Shown one piece after another: positions 9,173-17,744 of a stretch of DNA of 64,000 nt. Each line of letters opens with the position of its first letter. Position 1 is the first letter of the stretch. The notes under the pieces were generated by a model that saw only the letters and a list, made by a program, of their open reading frames with translations, searched no databases and was not told the origin of the DNA. Where the stretch lies: NCBI RefSeq assembly GCF_006968745.1, contig NZ_CP030118.1:1252654-1316653 (forward strand), written 5' to 3'. Position numbers and translations under genes: made by a program. Origin of the DNA: Brasilonema sennae CENA114. GTDB taxonomy: Bacteria > Cyanobacteriota > Cyanobacteriia > Cyanobacteriales > Nostocaceae.

Positions 9173-10912
9173 ATGGCACCTCAGGGATTTCATACTCGGC
9201 AAAAGCAAAATTTTCGCATTCAAACTGGTAAATCCCTTACATTTACCTTGTCTTTTCCAGCAAGACTAACCGCTTTATTAGTCGTTTCTGGTGGGTTCAT
9301 AATACCAGTATCTGAGGTTAACGCTGGTGCGATCGACACTAAAGGTATTGCCTCAACTGTTACGGCGCAAGCTCCTTCAGTGCAAGATCCTTCAGTCCAA
9401 ACTCCTCCACTACAAGCTCCAACCGCAGCGAGCGTTATTTACGTCAATCCACAAACTGGTACAGACAGCACTAGTGCTAGTAACTCGGAAGCTGCTCCAT
9501 ATAAAACCATTACCTACGCTCTTAATCAAGCCCAGCCAGGTACAGTTATTCAACTTGCTCCTGGTACTTATAACCAAGAAAATGGAGAAACTTTTCCACT
9601 TTTAATCAAACAAGGCGTGACGTTGCGCGGTGATGAATCGACAAAAGGTCAGGGAGTATTAATTACAGGTAGTGGCGTTTATATTAGTCCTACTTTTGCC
9701 CGTCAGAATATGACGATTCGTGCTGATAAAGATAGCACGATCACAGGAGTAACAGTCACCAACCCACAACAACGTGGTACTGGTATATGGGTGGAATCGA
9801 CTAATCCTATAATCACAAATAGTACGTTTACTAATAGTGTACGAGATGGTGTTTTTGTTACAGGTCAAGGTAATCCAAAAATAGAAAATAATGTCTTTGT
9901 TCAAAACAAAGGCAATGGGATTTCAGTTGCTAAGTCGGCGACTGGAGAGATTCGGAATAATTTATTTCAGGACACAGGTTTTGGTTTAGCGATCGGTGGT
10001 ACTTCCACACCCTTAGTAGAAGGAAACCAGATTATTGGAAACCAAGATGGTCTGTTTATTTCCGAATCAGCGAAACCAGTACTCCGTAAAAATGTCATTC
10101 AAAAGAATAAACGCGATGGCATAATCGTGATCATGAATGCTTCACCTGACCTTGGCACCGCTGAAAGTCCTGGCGGTAACTTGATCCGCAGTAATACTGC
10201 CCATGACGTGAACAACAGCAAGGGTAAGAATACTATTGTGGCGGTCGGCAATGATATTGACCCCAAGCGCATTCTTGGTCAAGTGGAATTTGTCGCCGCC
10301 AAGGTTGAACCATCAGCAGGTGGCGCAGTTGCGTTTAAGGATTTGCCAGCTAATTATTGGGCAAAAAGCTACATCGAAGCTCTAGCCTCTAAGAATATTA
10401 TTGCTGGATTTCCCGATGGCACTTTTAAACCTGATGAACCTGTCACCCGTGCTCAATTTGCCGCCATTGTGACCAAAGCCTTTGCACCCACAGCTAAGCG
10501 CCAAGTCACAAATTTCAGCGACGTCGCCAGTAATTTCTGGGGTTTCCAAGTCATTCAATCTGCGTATCAAGGTGGCTTTGTTTCTGGGTATCCTGATCGT
10601 ACCTTTAAACCACAGCAACAAATTCCGCGAGTGCAGGTACTAGTCTCCTTAGCAAGCGGTATGAACTTATCTGTGAATAATCAGAATGTTCTCTCCATAT
10701 ATAACGATGCTTCCCAGATTCCCAACTATGCCACCAATTCAGTAGCCGCAGCCACTGCACAGCAACTGGTGATAAATTACCCGACAGTTAAGGAGTTAAA
10801 TCCCAATCGTCAAGCTACCAGGGCAGAAGTTGCTGCCTTTGTTTACCAAGCACTAGTTAATAAAGGAAGCGCTAAAGCAATTCCTTCTCCGTATTTGGTA
10901 AGAACTCCATAA
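9173..10912 (+). CDS. Envelope protein: signal peptide, DUF1565/right-handed beta-helix, three SLH motifs
   Basis: The N-terminus has a basic region and a hydrophobic stretch (LTALLVVSGGFIIPVSEVNA) consistent with export. Residues of about 80-380 form a DUF1565 / pectate-lyase-like beta-helix, beginning YVNPQTGTDS and containing many N-x-F/I-x-x-N turns. Three S-layer homology motifs follow: FKDLPANYWAKSYIEALASK, FSDVASNFWGFQVIQSAYQG and a divergent YNDASQIPNYATNSVAAA. SLH domains anchor proteins to peptidoglycan-linked polymer, so it is likely a cell-surface protein. A Pro/Ala/Gln-rich linker with repeated PSVQ units separates the signal from the helix. No catalytic residues can be assigned. 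Confidence 0.9.
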   Translation: MAPQGFHTRQKQNFRIQTGKSLTFTLSFPARLTALLVVSGGFIIPVSEVNAGAIDTKGIASTVTAQAPSVQDPSVQTPPLQAPTAASVIYVNPQTGTDSTSASNSEAAPYKTITYALNQAQPGTVIQLAPGTYNQENGETFPLLIKQGVTLRGDESTKGQGVLITGSGVYISPTFARQNMTIRADKDSTITGVTVTNPQQRGTGIWVESTNPIITNSTFTNSVRDGVFVTGQGNPKIENNVFVQNKGNGISVAKSATGEIRNNLFQDTGFGLAIGGTSTPLVEGNQIIGNQDGLFISESAKPVLRKNVIQKNKRDGIIVIMNASPDLGTAESPGGNLIRSNTAHDVNNSKGKNTIVAVGNDIDPKRILGQVEFVAAKVEPSAGGAVAFKDLPANYWAKSYIEALASKNIIAGFPDGTFKPDEPVTRAQFAAIVTKAFAPTAKRQVTNFSDVASNFWGFQVIQSAYQGGFVSGYPDRTFKPQQQIPRVQVLVSLASGMNLSVNNQNVLSIYNDASQIPNYATNSVAAATAQQLVINYPTVKELNPNRQATRAEVAAFVYQALVNKGSAKAIPSPYLVRTP

Positions 10913-10923
10913 GTTGAAAGTTA

Positions 10924-10961
10924 AAAGCGCCATGACTGACAAGTTGTTCGTCTGGCGCTTT
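10924..10961 (+). terminator. Terminator-like hairpin after the SLH gene
   Basis: AAAGCGCCA (10924-10932) pairs with TGGCGCTTT (10953-10961), 12 bp after the stop codon. Confidence 0.7.
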
Positions 10962-11409
10962 ACATATTGTTATTTGAGCTAACATTCGGGTCTTTAAATC
11001 TACATGACCCCTTTTTAAAAAACATTTGAAATGTATATTCAGGGTCTTTATATAAGCTGACCCCGTTTGAACTATACTTAGTCTCTCAGTAAATTCGCCC
11101 CGTTTGATATTTTCTAATAATTTTTTTATTTTTTATGGTTTTGTATTTCGCAAAGTGAAGAAAGATTAATTTAATTTAATTAAAATTTTGATACTCGTAT
11201 ATAAAAATACAAAAAAATATAGAGCAAAAGTGAAAACACAAATTTTTAGAAAACAATACACTTCATCCTTCAATTAACCAGAATTTTTGTTGTTCGCCAA
11301 GGTCAAAAGGGGACGCTATCAAATCTGTAACGCCTAAAATATTCCCAAAAAAATAGCAAGAATGTGAGAAGAACCACAAGAATAGACAAGACAACAGAGT
11401 AGCAGCAGT
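10962..11409. other. AT-rich spacer with repeated GGGTC/GACCC palindromes
   Basis: Two related units, GGGTCTTTAAATCTACATGA then CCCC at about 10989 and GGGTCTTTATATAAGCTGAC then CCC at about 11042, each have inverted GGGTC and GACCC ends. A degenerate third half-unit (CGCCCCG) follows near 11095. No gene is visible. Confidence 0.5.
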
Positions 11410-11784
11410 ATGAAATTGCTCTACGAGCAAGTTGTTGGTTTACCTACTCCTGCAGAAGCAGAAGACATTGTGGTGCAAAAAGACTATGATGGTACGCTTA
11501 TGCGGTTAAAAGATGTTGGTCGAGCGGTAGTTGGGGCGCAATATTATAGTGCGACAACGTTATTTGACGATTCACCAGCAGTCATTTTGTTAGCTTATCA
11601 ACTCCCAGGTACAAATGCTTGGAATACGACAAAAGCAATCAAAGAGAAAAGGGCGGAGTTACAACCCAATTTTCCGCCAGGATAAAAGGTAGCGATCGGC
11701 TTGGACAATACTTTGTTCGTAGCAGCTTCTCTCGATGAAGCCTTCAAAGCACCAAAGTTGAATCTCAGCTTCTATTCTGGATAG
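11410..11784 (+). pseudogene. Fragment of an RND (AcrB/HAE1-type) efflux transporter
   Basis: The reading frame gives a piece of the periplasmic porter domain of a hydrophobe/amphiphile RND pump: EDIVVQKDYDGTLMRLKDVG, GAQYYS, a short variable part, VILLAYQLPGTNAWNTTKAI and LQPNFPPG. An in-frame TAA follows, after which the same frame continues with KVAIGLDNTLFVAASLDEAF, which matches the conserved family segment after PPG. Intact pumps have over 1000 residues, so this is an internal fragment of about 10 percent with a stop mutation. No adaptor or outer-membrane gene lies nearby. Confidence 0.85.
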
Positions 11785-11984
11785 CTGGTTTTAAGCTGTT
11801 TGACCTCTTTATGAGCTTACTTTTCTAAAGGTATGAGACGCTATCGCAAAAGCTTGTAATTCACTTCAAAAAAGGAAAATAGGAGATTTTGTGATAAAAA
11901 AATTCCCAATTGATTATGAAAAATAATCAATCACCAACAAAGATAAGCTTCAAACACGATTCAGAAGTCAACTGTAATTAATTG

Positions 11985-12257
11985 CTATTTGGGGCGTTGT
12001 TGTCTACGCTGCTCCCAACGCCAAAGAAAAACCATTAAAGCAACGACTCCAATTTGAAGTGCTAAATTCGGCAACGCGCTCTCAACATCACGTCCTGCAA
12101 GTACCTTAGAAAGAAAGATGACTATACCAATAAAACCAGAAGCACCACAAGTAATGTAGATAAATTGCCGTAAGCCCCGATAGGGGGCTGTGGCTTCTGC
12201 CTTGAGACGGGCGTATTGTTCTGAATTAATACGAGTTTTGTTATTTTGTTGCGTCAT
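11985..12257 (-). CDS. DUF3493 family membrane protein
   Basis: A 90-residue protein with two predicted membrane segments (FIYITCGASGFIGIVIFLSK and LALQIGVVALMVFLW) joined by the loop AGRDVESALPN, and a basic C-terminus. The motif YARLKAEATAPYRGLR before the first segment is typical of this cyanobacterial/plastid family. Plant relatives have been linked to photosystem assembly, so a thylakoid role is plausible, but function is not shown here. It is divergent from the tRNA gene 23 bp away. Confidence 0.85.
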   Translation of the reverse strand: MTQQNNKTRINSEQYARLKAEATAPYRGLRQFIYITCGASGFIGIVIFLSKVLAGRDVESALPNLALQIGVVALMVFLWRWEQRRQQRPK

Positions 12258-12280
12258 AAGCTATAATAATCCGGAGGTAT

Positions 12281-12352
12281 GCCGATGTGGCTCAGTGGTA
12301 GAGCAGCTGATTCGTAATCAGCAGGCCACGGGTTCAAATCCCGTCATCGGCT
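12281..12352 (+). tRNA. tRNA-Thr (anticodon CGT)
   Basis: The cloverleaf is complete: acceptor GCCGATG / CATCGGC, D-arm GCTC...GAGC, anticodon stem GCTGA / TCAGC with loop TTCGTAA (anticodon CGT, reading ACG), T-arm ACGGG TTCAAAT CCCGT, and discriminator T. CCA is not encoded. A TTTTTT run directly after the acceptor stem probably ends transcription. Confidence 0.95.
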
Positions 12353-12440
12353 TTTTTAGTAAGAAACTTGCAAAATTTTAGTTAAATTAATTGTTATCTT
12401 AACCACAGTTTGACTATTTCTATTGTAAAGCTAAAACCAC

Positions 12441-13523
12441 TCAACAGTTCAATTGCTTGAGTATAATGCGATTGCGTCCTTCTGCTTTTGCTTGGTAAAG
12501 CGCCTTATCTGCTGCAACAACTAAAGTTTTTGAAGAAGCTTCAAAACTGGGGAGTGTCGTCGCTACCCCTAAGCTCAAGGTGAGGTAATGGCTAACCTCA
12601 GATTCTGAGTGATCCATTTGTAATTCCCTGACTCCAGCTTGTATGCTAGCTGCAACGTGAACAGCACCAGCAGCATGAGTGTTAGGCATAATCACTGCAA
12701 ATTCTTCACCACCATAACGCGCTACTAAATCCTCATTTCTCTGAGCCAAACGGTTCAAGACAGCAGCTACCTTTTGCAAACAGACATCTCCAGCAGGGTG
12801 ACCATATTTATCGTTGTAAAGTTTAAAATAGTCGATATCGCATAAAATCAGTGATAAAGGCAGTTGCTCCTGTGCTAAGTTCAACCACTTAATATTTAAA
12901 TAGTGGTCAAAGCGGCGACGATTAGCCACTCCAGTTAATCCATCTATGTTGGCAAGTTCGTGCAAAGCATGGGTAGCAGCCTCAAACTGTTTGTACAGTT
13001 GCGCTTGTTGGAGTAGTCTTCGTACGCGCTGACGCAAAACAGCCCAGTGAATAGGCTTGGTGACATAGTCGGTTGCTCCTGCTTCAAAGGCGCGATCCAC
13101 TGACTCAGGATCGTCCAAGCCAGTAATCATTAATATGGGAGTACTATTCCAAAGTAGTGAAATCGCACTGGTGTTCAATGAAGATTCTATCACTGGATTA
13201 GCAAGTGTTGAGTTACCAAAATTGCTGGATATTTTGCTCAGTTGCTTACAGCATGTAAAGCCGTCCATAATAGGCATAACAGCATCTAGTAAAACTAAAT
13301 CAGGTTTGACAGATGCGTATACATCTAGACACTGTTTACCATCACTAACCTCGACTACTCGATAGCCTTCCTTTTCCATAGCATCACGCAACAGCATTCG
13401 CGTTGACTTGTCATCATCAGCCACGAGAATCACAGGAGTTTCTTTGGTGATGAACAATGGGCTTATGCCTGACATGAGTTGCATTCCATAGGAGCCAAAA
13501 ATACTAAACAACATATAGATCAC
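12441..13523 (-). CDS. Response regulator with diguanylate cyclase output (REC-GGDEF)
   Basis: Makes cyclic di-GMP in response to phosphorylation. The receiver domain (about residues 28-170) has ADDDKSTR, the phospho-acceptor Asp in LVLLDAVMPIMDG and the conserved Lys in YVTKPIHW. It holds an unusual insert of about 25 residues after the Asp loop. The cyclase domain starts at LTGVANRRRFDHYL and has the active GGEEF signature. RNED lies exactly five residues before GGEEF, matching the RxxD inhibitory site, so product feedback is expected. The first 15 residues are hydrophobic and the true start may be an internal Met. No partner kinase is adjacent. Confidence 0.92.
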   Translation of the reverse strand: MIYMLFSIFGSYGMQLMSGISPLFITKETPVILVADDDKSTRMLLRDAMEKEGYRVVEVSDGKQCLDVYASVKPDLVLLDAVMPIMDGFTCCKQLSKISSNFGNSTLANPVIESSLNTSAISLLWNSTPILMITGLDDPESVDRAFEAGATDYVTKPIHWAVLRQRVRRLLQQAQLYKQFEAATHALHELANIDGLTGVANRRRFDHYLNIKWLNLAQEQLPLSLILCDIDYFKLYNDKYGHPAGDVCLQKVAAVLNRLAQRNEDLVARYGGEEFAVIMPNTHAAGAVHVAASIQAGVRELQMDHSESEVSHYLTLSLGVATTLPSFEASSKTLVVAADKALYQAKAEGRNRIILKQLNC

Positions 13524-13854
13524 CGTGTGAAATCATTAAGCAATTATCCAACACCGTGACTTATACAAGTAAGTCAACATTGAAAAACATAAAATACAGT
13601 CTTTGCGATTACACCAGTCCCAAAAGGATAGGCTACACATGAACGTTGAAGACGTACTATAAACATGCCCAAAGGTGTGATGAATCATTTCCCACGCTTG
13701 TTTAGATTTGACAAAAATGCAATAAAAAATCTGGATTTGGTGCGTTAGCAAAGATGGCGATGCATTGAAGACCTCTGTTGCTTCGCGCTCACGCCGAAGT
13801 TCTCCGGCTTATCGCCCTAGTTGGATTTTGAAGAGGGTTTTCCCATAAGTTAAC

Positions 13855-13981
13855 CTAGAACACCGATTCAGTATTCATAATTGTGACTAAAAAACCCGGT
13901 TTTTTCTTGTTGAGTTAACGAAACTTCGGTCTTCCCAGTAACAGAAACCGGGTTTTTGGGATTAGTGAATCGGTGTTCTAG
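13855..13981. mobile_element. MITE-like element, 127 bp, with 16-bp perfect terminal inverted repeats
   Basis: Ends are CTAGAACACCGATTCA (13855-13870) and TGAATCGGTGTTCTAG (13966-13981). Inside is a second inverted pair, AAAAAACCCGGTTT and AAACCGGGTTTTT, so the whole unit is a nested palindrome with no coding capacity. A related half-copy (AGAACACTGATTTCACTAAT) occurs at about 14258-14277. Confidence 0.75.
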
Positions 13982-14320
13982 TAAACAAGGAGGGAGGCGA
14001 CGAGCCCATATCGCACGAGCACTTGTTGTTTAAAATGAGATATTGTTTAAGTGATCATATCCTTTGTAGACCTCAAACTTTTTTTACATCTAGATTTTTC
14101 CAATTGTTCTAATTCCCTAAAAAAGAGCGAAGCCGGAGTCATTTGTTACAACTTTGGACAAAGCATAGCCGAGAGCAAATATTTCACGTATGGGCAAAGC
14201 GCATACGGTGCAGCCATGACATTAGCCATAGGGCTGATTATTTAGAATTGTTATATAGAACACTGATTTCACTAATCTATACCTATCCTTTATCCTATCC
14301 TTGATTTAACTCACCTACTT
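13982..14320. other. Spacer with a degenerate half-copy of the 13855 element
   Basis: Holds AGAACACTGATTTCACTAAT near 14258, the left end of the MITE family. A 64-codon open frame at 14051-14245 has no ribosome site or recognisable sequence and I do not call it a gene. Confidence 0.5.
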
Positions 14321-14581
14321 ATGCCAGATTCATTAATGTATCAACAAGACTATTTTGTCGTTTTAGAAACAAACCAACCCGAACAATTTCTTTCTGCTTT
14401 AGAGTTATTAGAGAAGCTCAAAGAAATTTTACACACATTTAAATTTGAGGACTTGCCACCCGATTTACAATCTCTTGATTCAGTAGAGGCACGAGCAAAA
14501 TATTTAATCGATACGAGTTGCGAGTTAGATGTTGGTTCTGGTCGATATTTACAGTGGTATGCTGTTCGTTTAGAAAAATAA
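14321..14581 (+). CDS. Chlororespiratory reduction 7 (CRR7)-like protein, DUF3571
   Basis: An 86-residue soluble protein opening MPDSLMYQQDYFVVLETNQP and ending LDVGSGRYLQWYAVRLEK, which fits the DUF3571 family. In plants CRR7 is needed to build the photosynthetic NDH complex, so a role in NDH-1 assembly or stability is the likely reading for cyanobacteria. Here it is inferred only from the family. No NDH gene is adjacent. A 64-codon frame just upstream is not convincing and the gene is probably monocistronic. Confidence 0.8.
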   Translation: MPDSLMYQQDYFVVLETNQPEQFLSALELLEKLKEILHTFKFEDLPPDLQSLDSVEARAKYLIDTSCELDVGSGRYLQWYAVRLEK

Positions 14582-14599
14582 ACATTATTCATTAGCTCT

Positions 14600-14815
14600 T
14601 AGTCATTAGCTCAGAAGAATAGAGACGTCAGTTGCCAGGAGGAGGTAGCGCCGGGGTGAGGCAGCGCGTACGCCACATGCCTCTGTCGGGAAACCCCTTC
14701 GGGTATCTCCTATGCCCTCCCTTGCACACTACTTTGTGTCTGTTGCCCGAAGGGCAGGAGTTAGCATGTGCCGTCGGCAGAGCCGACTTGTAGCACAAGC
14801 CCGTGAGCAGGGAAA
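14600..14815. repeat. GC-rich repetitive spacer
   Basis: Contains GCCTCTGTCGGGAAACCC (about 14679), which recurs in the islands at 24623-25350 and 58680-58850, with GCCGTCGGCAGAGCCGAC-like palindromic pieces. It belongs to the dispersed GC-rich repeat family of this genome. Confidence 0.65.
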
Positions 14816-14954
14816 AAAATGATTAAGAAAAATTAGTTGTCCCCTTTACCGGAGCCTGACCCTGAAAAAATGGTCAGCCCTGTATTTTGTTGATCTGTCG
14901 ATCGCGTTGTTCCCTAAAAATTCCCAAATTTTGGTAGAGTCGATGTCAGGTAGT

Positions 14955-17291
14955 CGGGTAAGGTTCGAGCGTCACCGCTCTCCCCTCCCCTAAGAACGCA
15001 GCATGAGACTTTCGCACTCACTGCGCTCAAGCCTTACTTCAAGCGAGTTGACTTGGATTTTGTGTGTACCTGCTTATGACACGCTTTGTGTAGATGCTGA
15101 AGGTTTTTTACGTCATCAAGTCCACCTTGAGCAACAGGTACGATGTGATGGGTTTCTATTTCCTCTCCATTGAATAATGGTTCACCACAGGTACATTTCC
15201 AGTCTTGGTTTTGAGCGATTTTATAATTCCGAGAGTTTTTCTCCCAGTAGCTCTTACCATATTTTTGGTGGCGTTTTTCCCAATATTCTTTGAGTGAGGG
15301 GTCATCCGGTGATGCTTCCCCCTTGACCTTTACATGGCGTTCGATGGGCGTGTACGCTATCGGGTATAGGATTAAATCCTTTTGTTTGCCTCGGCGGTCG
15401 CTAGTAGATGTAGCGAACGTCCATTTCTTGCGATTTCTGGTCTGAAAGTAACGTTTCCGTACCCATTTTGTGTTCTTGTTGGGATGGCGACGTTTAGCCC
15501 AACGCCAGAGGTATTGCCATATTCTACTTTTGACATATTCAAAGGTTTCTTTACTAACCACACCTCTGTAATAATTAGCAAAACCTCGGAGAATTGGGTT
15601 CAGTCTTTTGATGACTACCTCTTGTTCACATCCGTTCATTGCTTTTATTTCTTGACCGATTCGTTTACAAAAGTCTAAGACTTTCTTTTTCGAGGGTTTG
15701 ATAAGCAGTTTGCCATTATAATGGCGGTGATTGAAGCCGAGGAAGTCAAAACCATCTGCCATTGACGTTATGAACGTTTTCTCCGTACTGAGATTCAAAC
15801 CTCTTTCTGACAGCCATTGCTGAATCTGGATTTGGGCATTTTCGAGGCTTCCTTTGTCTCTAGCTGTGACTATAAAATCATCAGCGTACCTAACCACTCC
15901 AAGTTTTGGATTGGTGGATTTTATAAAGGTTTCTAATCCATGCAATCCGATATTGGCTAGGAGCGGGGAGCAAACCCCTCCTTGTGGTGTACCCGTTTCT
16001 GTCGGGCTGTATATCCCTTCAAAGATAAATCCAGCTTTTAACCATCCTTTGATTAGGTTTTTGTTTGGGAAATTACCTAGTTGTCTAAGGATAGATTCAT
16101 GGGCAATATTGTCGAAGAATCCTTGAATATCAGCTTCTAAAACCCAGTTATTTCTAGCATTTGGACTTGCATTTAATCTTATCCAATTTTGTGCTATGGC
16201 ATCATGACAGCTTCTACCGCACCTGAATCCATAGGAGTTTGGTTCAAATACGGCTTCCCATTCGGGTTCTAGTGAATTGACTATTATTGCCTGTTCGATT
16301 CTGTCGCGCACGGTTGGGATTCCGAGCGGTCGTTTCTTACCGTTGGCTTTGGGGATCATTACCCGTTTTGTAGGATCTTGATTTCCTCCACTCCAGTTGT
16401 TTACCAGCTTCACTCGCTGCTTTGGGGTATTGATTATTTCTTTGTCAATTCCTGCCGTTGCTTTACCCTTATTGGTCTGAGTGATTTTCCGAACAGAGAG
16501 TAATAGGTTGGCGTAGCTTCTTTGCATTAACTTTTGGAGGTTTCTCAACTTCCGCCAGTTACCAAGTTTTCTCGCGAGAAAGATTCTTTGACGCAGATTC
16601 CTAACCGCTTTGTTGATTTTTCGCCAGTTGATTTGGCTCCAATCTTCTAGTGGTTTTCTTAGTCCGTTTGTTGTACCGAGGTACGACATCTAACTTGTCC
16701 TTGAATTAAGTTTCTTTGTGAGTTTCTCTTTCTCATAAGACCCAGAGTAAGTCTGCTATTCCTTTCGGTCAGGGGCAAAGTTTGAACCCCTATCTCGTTC
16801 ATTACAAACGGGCTTTTGCTTTTTACTCCATCCTTTACCCTCCAGAGGATTCTGCTTTCCTTGCGGTTAGCTTACTATTGGTATCGACATCCTATAGACT
16901 CTATGGGGTTTACCTTGTTGTTTCGCTTAGTGTATATTCTCCTTTAGATGTTGACTTTCCTGCGGTGGGAGTTATATTCACACGATTTATAGAGCATAAA
17001 ACCATAAATCTACCCACTTACCTTTTGGTTGGAACCTGTCAGCCTGATTTGGCTCCCTGTGCGATGACGCAGTTTAAACATCAATTTACTTTTGTTCATC
17101 TTGGGAGAACTCCCTCTTGCTCCTTACCACTTTGGGCTAGTAGTTAAGGTTACGTTTGTGGTCTGCATTCCGCCTGTTTCGTTACCTACTTGGGCGTGAC
17201 CGGACTCCGGAAAGTCTTTTACATTAGGGTAGAGAGTGTGAATTCTCTAGGAGAGTCGGCTCTCCGTTCTAAACGACCTTTCAAGTCGCGC
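14955..17291 (-). mobile_element. Group II intron 1 (ribozyme plus RT/maturase/HNH gene)
   Basis: On the minus strand domain V is visible at 15028-14994. It starts GAGCGCAGTGAG, contains a GAAA loop and ends CTGCGTTC, and is followed by a domain VI-like hairpin with GGGGAGGGGAGAGCGG and CCTTACCC. The 5' end is placed at GCGCGACTTGAAAGG near 17291, because sequence similarity to intron 2 (GCGCGACCTGAAATGG near 21388) begins there and earlier sequence differs. That start is a variant of the GUGYG consensus. Boundaries are good to about 10 bp. All parts needed for splicing and mobility seem present. Confidence 0.8.
15034..16689 (-). CDS. ltrA: Group II intron reverse transcriptase/maturase with HNH endonuclease domain
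   Basis: A 551-residue intron-encoded protein. An N-terminal RT-0 region is followed by the RT fingers and palm with RYADDFIV (catalytic YADD near residue 268), a maturase (X) domain with NPILRGFANYYRGVVSK, and a C-terminal HNH nuclease with paired Cys (WKCTCGEPL) and THHIVPVAQGG. These support splicing of the host intron and retrohoming into DNA targets. The stop lies only 5 nt before domain V. It is roughly two-thirds or more identical by eye to the protein at 19552-20784, and intact where that one is truncated. Confidence 0.95.
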   Translation of the reverse strand: MSYLGTTNGLRKPLEDWSQINWRKINKAVRNLRQRIFLARKLGNWRKLRNLQKLMQRSYANLLLSVRKITQTNKGKATAGIDKEIINTPKQRVKLVNNWSGGNQDPTKRVMIPKANGKKRPLGIPTVRDRIEQAIIVNSLEPEWEAVFEPNSYGFRCGRSCHDAIAQNWIRLNASPNARNNWVLEADIQGFFDNIAHESILRQLGNFPNKNLIKGWLKAGFIFEGIYSPTETGTPQGGVCSPLLANIGLHGLETFIKSTNPKLGVVRYADDFIVTARDKGSLENAQIQIQQWLSERGLNLSTEKTFITSMADGFDFLGFNHRHYNGKLLIKPSKKKVLDFCKRIGQEIKAMNGCEQEVVIKRLNPILRGFANYYRGVVSKETFEYVKSRIWQYLWRWAKRRHPNKNTKWVRKRYFQTRNRKKWTFATSTSDRRGKQKDLILYPIAYTPIERHVKVKGEASPDDPSLKEYWEKRHQKYGKSYWEKNSRNYKIAQNQDWKCTCGEPLFNGEEIETHHIVPVAQGGLDDVKNLQHLHKACHKQVHTKSKSTRLK

Positions 17292-17304
17292 TTATGTCCC
17301 GCAC

Positions 17305-17660
17305 CTGTGTGTTAGATCCGAGCGTACCGTAGGGTAGGCAGCCAGCGAGTCACCATATTGGCACTTTTTTGGGACTTGAAAAGTTTCTCAAGCGAAAAGC
17401 GTTCTTCATGGGTGAGGGACGCTTTGCCATCAACACCTGCCGTCCTTTTACCAGCGTAATCGCAGAGTTACTTGACGTATCGCCAGCATTCTTGCAGCTT
17501 TGGATTTCAGTATCAGTTTCTGGAGTGACCGCGCTTTCCGCATGTCGTCAACTTGAACTGCTTTATACAACCTTCTTTGTAGGCGGAATAGACTCTGGCG
17601 GAATTTCTTCCAGGGTAAGTCTTTCCAAGATTCACTAGTGATGTCACTGTGCCTAATCAT
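17305..17660 (-). pseudogene. 5' remnant of a third, different group II intron reverse transcriptase
   Basis: From 17660 the minus strand reads MIRHSDITSESWKDLPWKKF and continues to KARSLQKLILKSKAARMLAI then RQVT, a typical N-terminus of another group II RT class. A frameshift near 17470 follows. In the next frame the match resumes with AGKRTAGVDGKASLTHEERF then SLEKLF, then fades and stops before the 5' end of intron 1. Palm and maturase domains are gone. Its start lies 2 bp from the IS4-like terminal repeat, so the upstream intron RNA was lost. Confidence 0.85.
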
Positions 17661-17744
17661 GCCAGCCCTTTCAACGCGAACAAATGAACTAGGATTTTGA
17701 AATCTAAAACCCTGTGCCAGTCAGGAATCTGAGGTACAACTTCG

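Noticed and set aside
13536..13751. 71-codon minus-strand frame upstream of the GGDEF gene
   Set aside because: Cys/Trp-rich odd composition, no family and no ribosome site; probably chance.
14051..14245. 64-codon frame upstream of the CRR7-like gene
   Set aside because: No ribosome site, no recognisable sequence and the region contains MITE debris.
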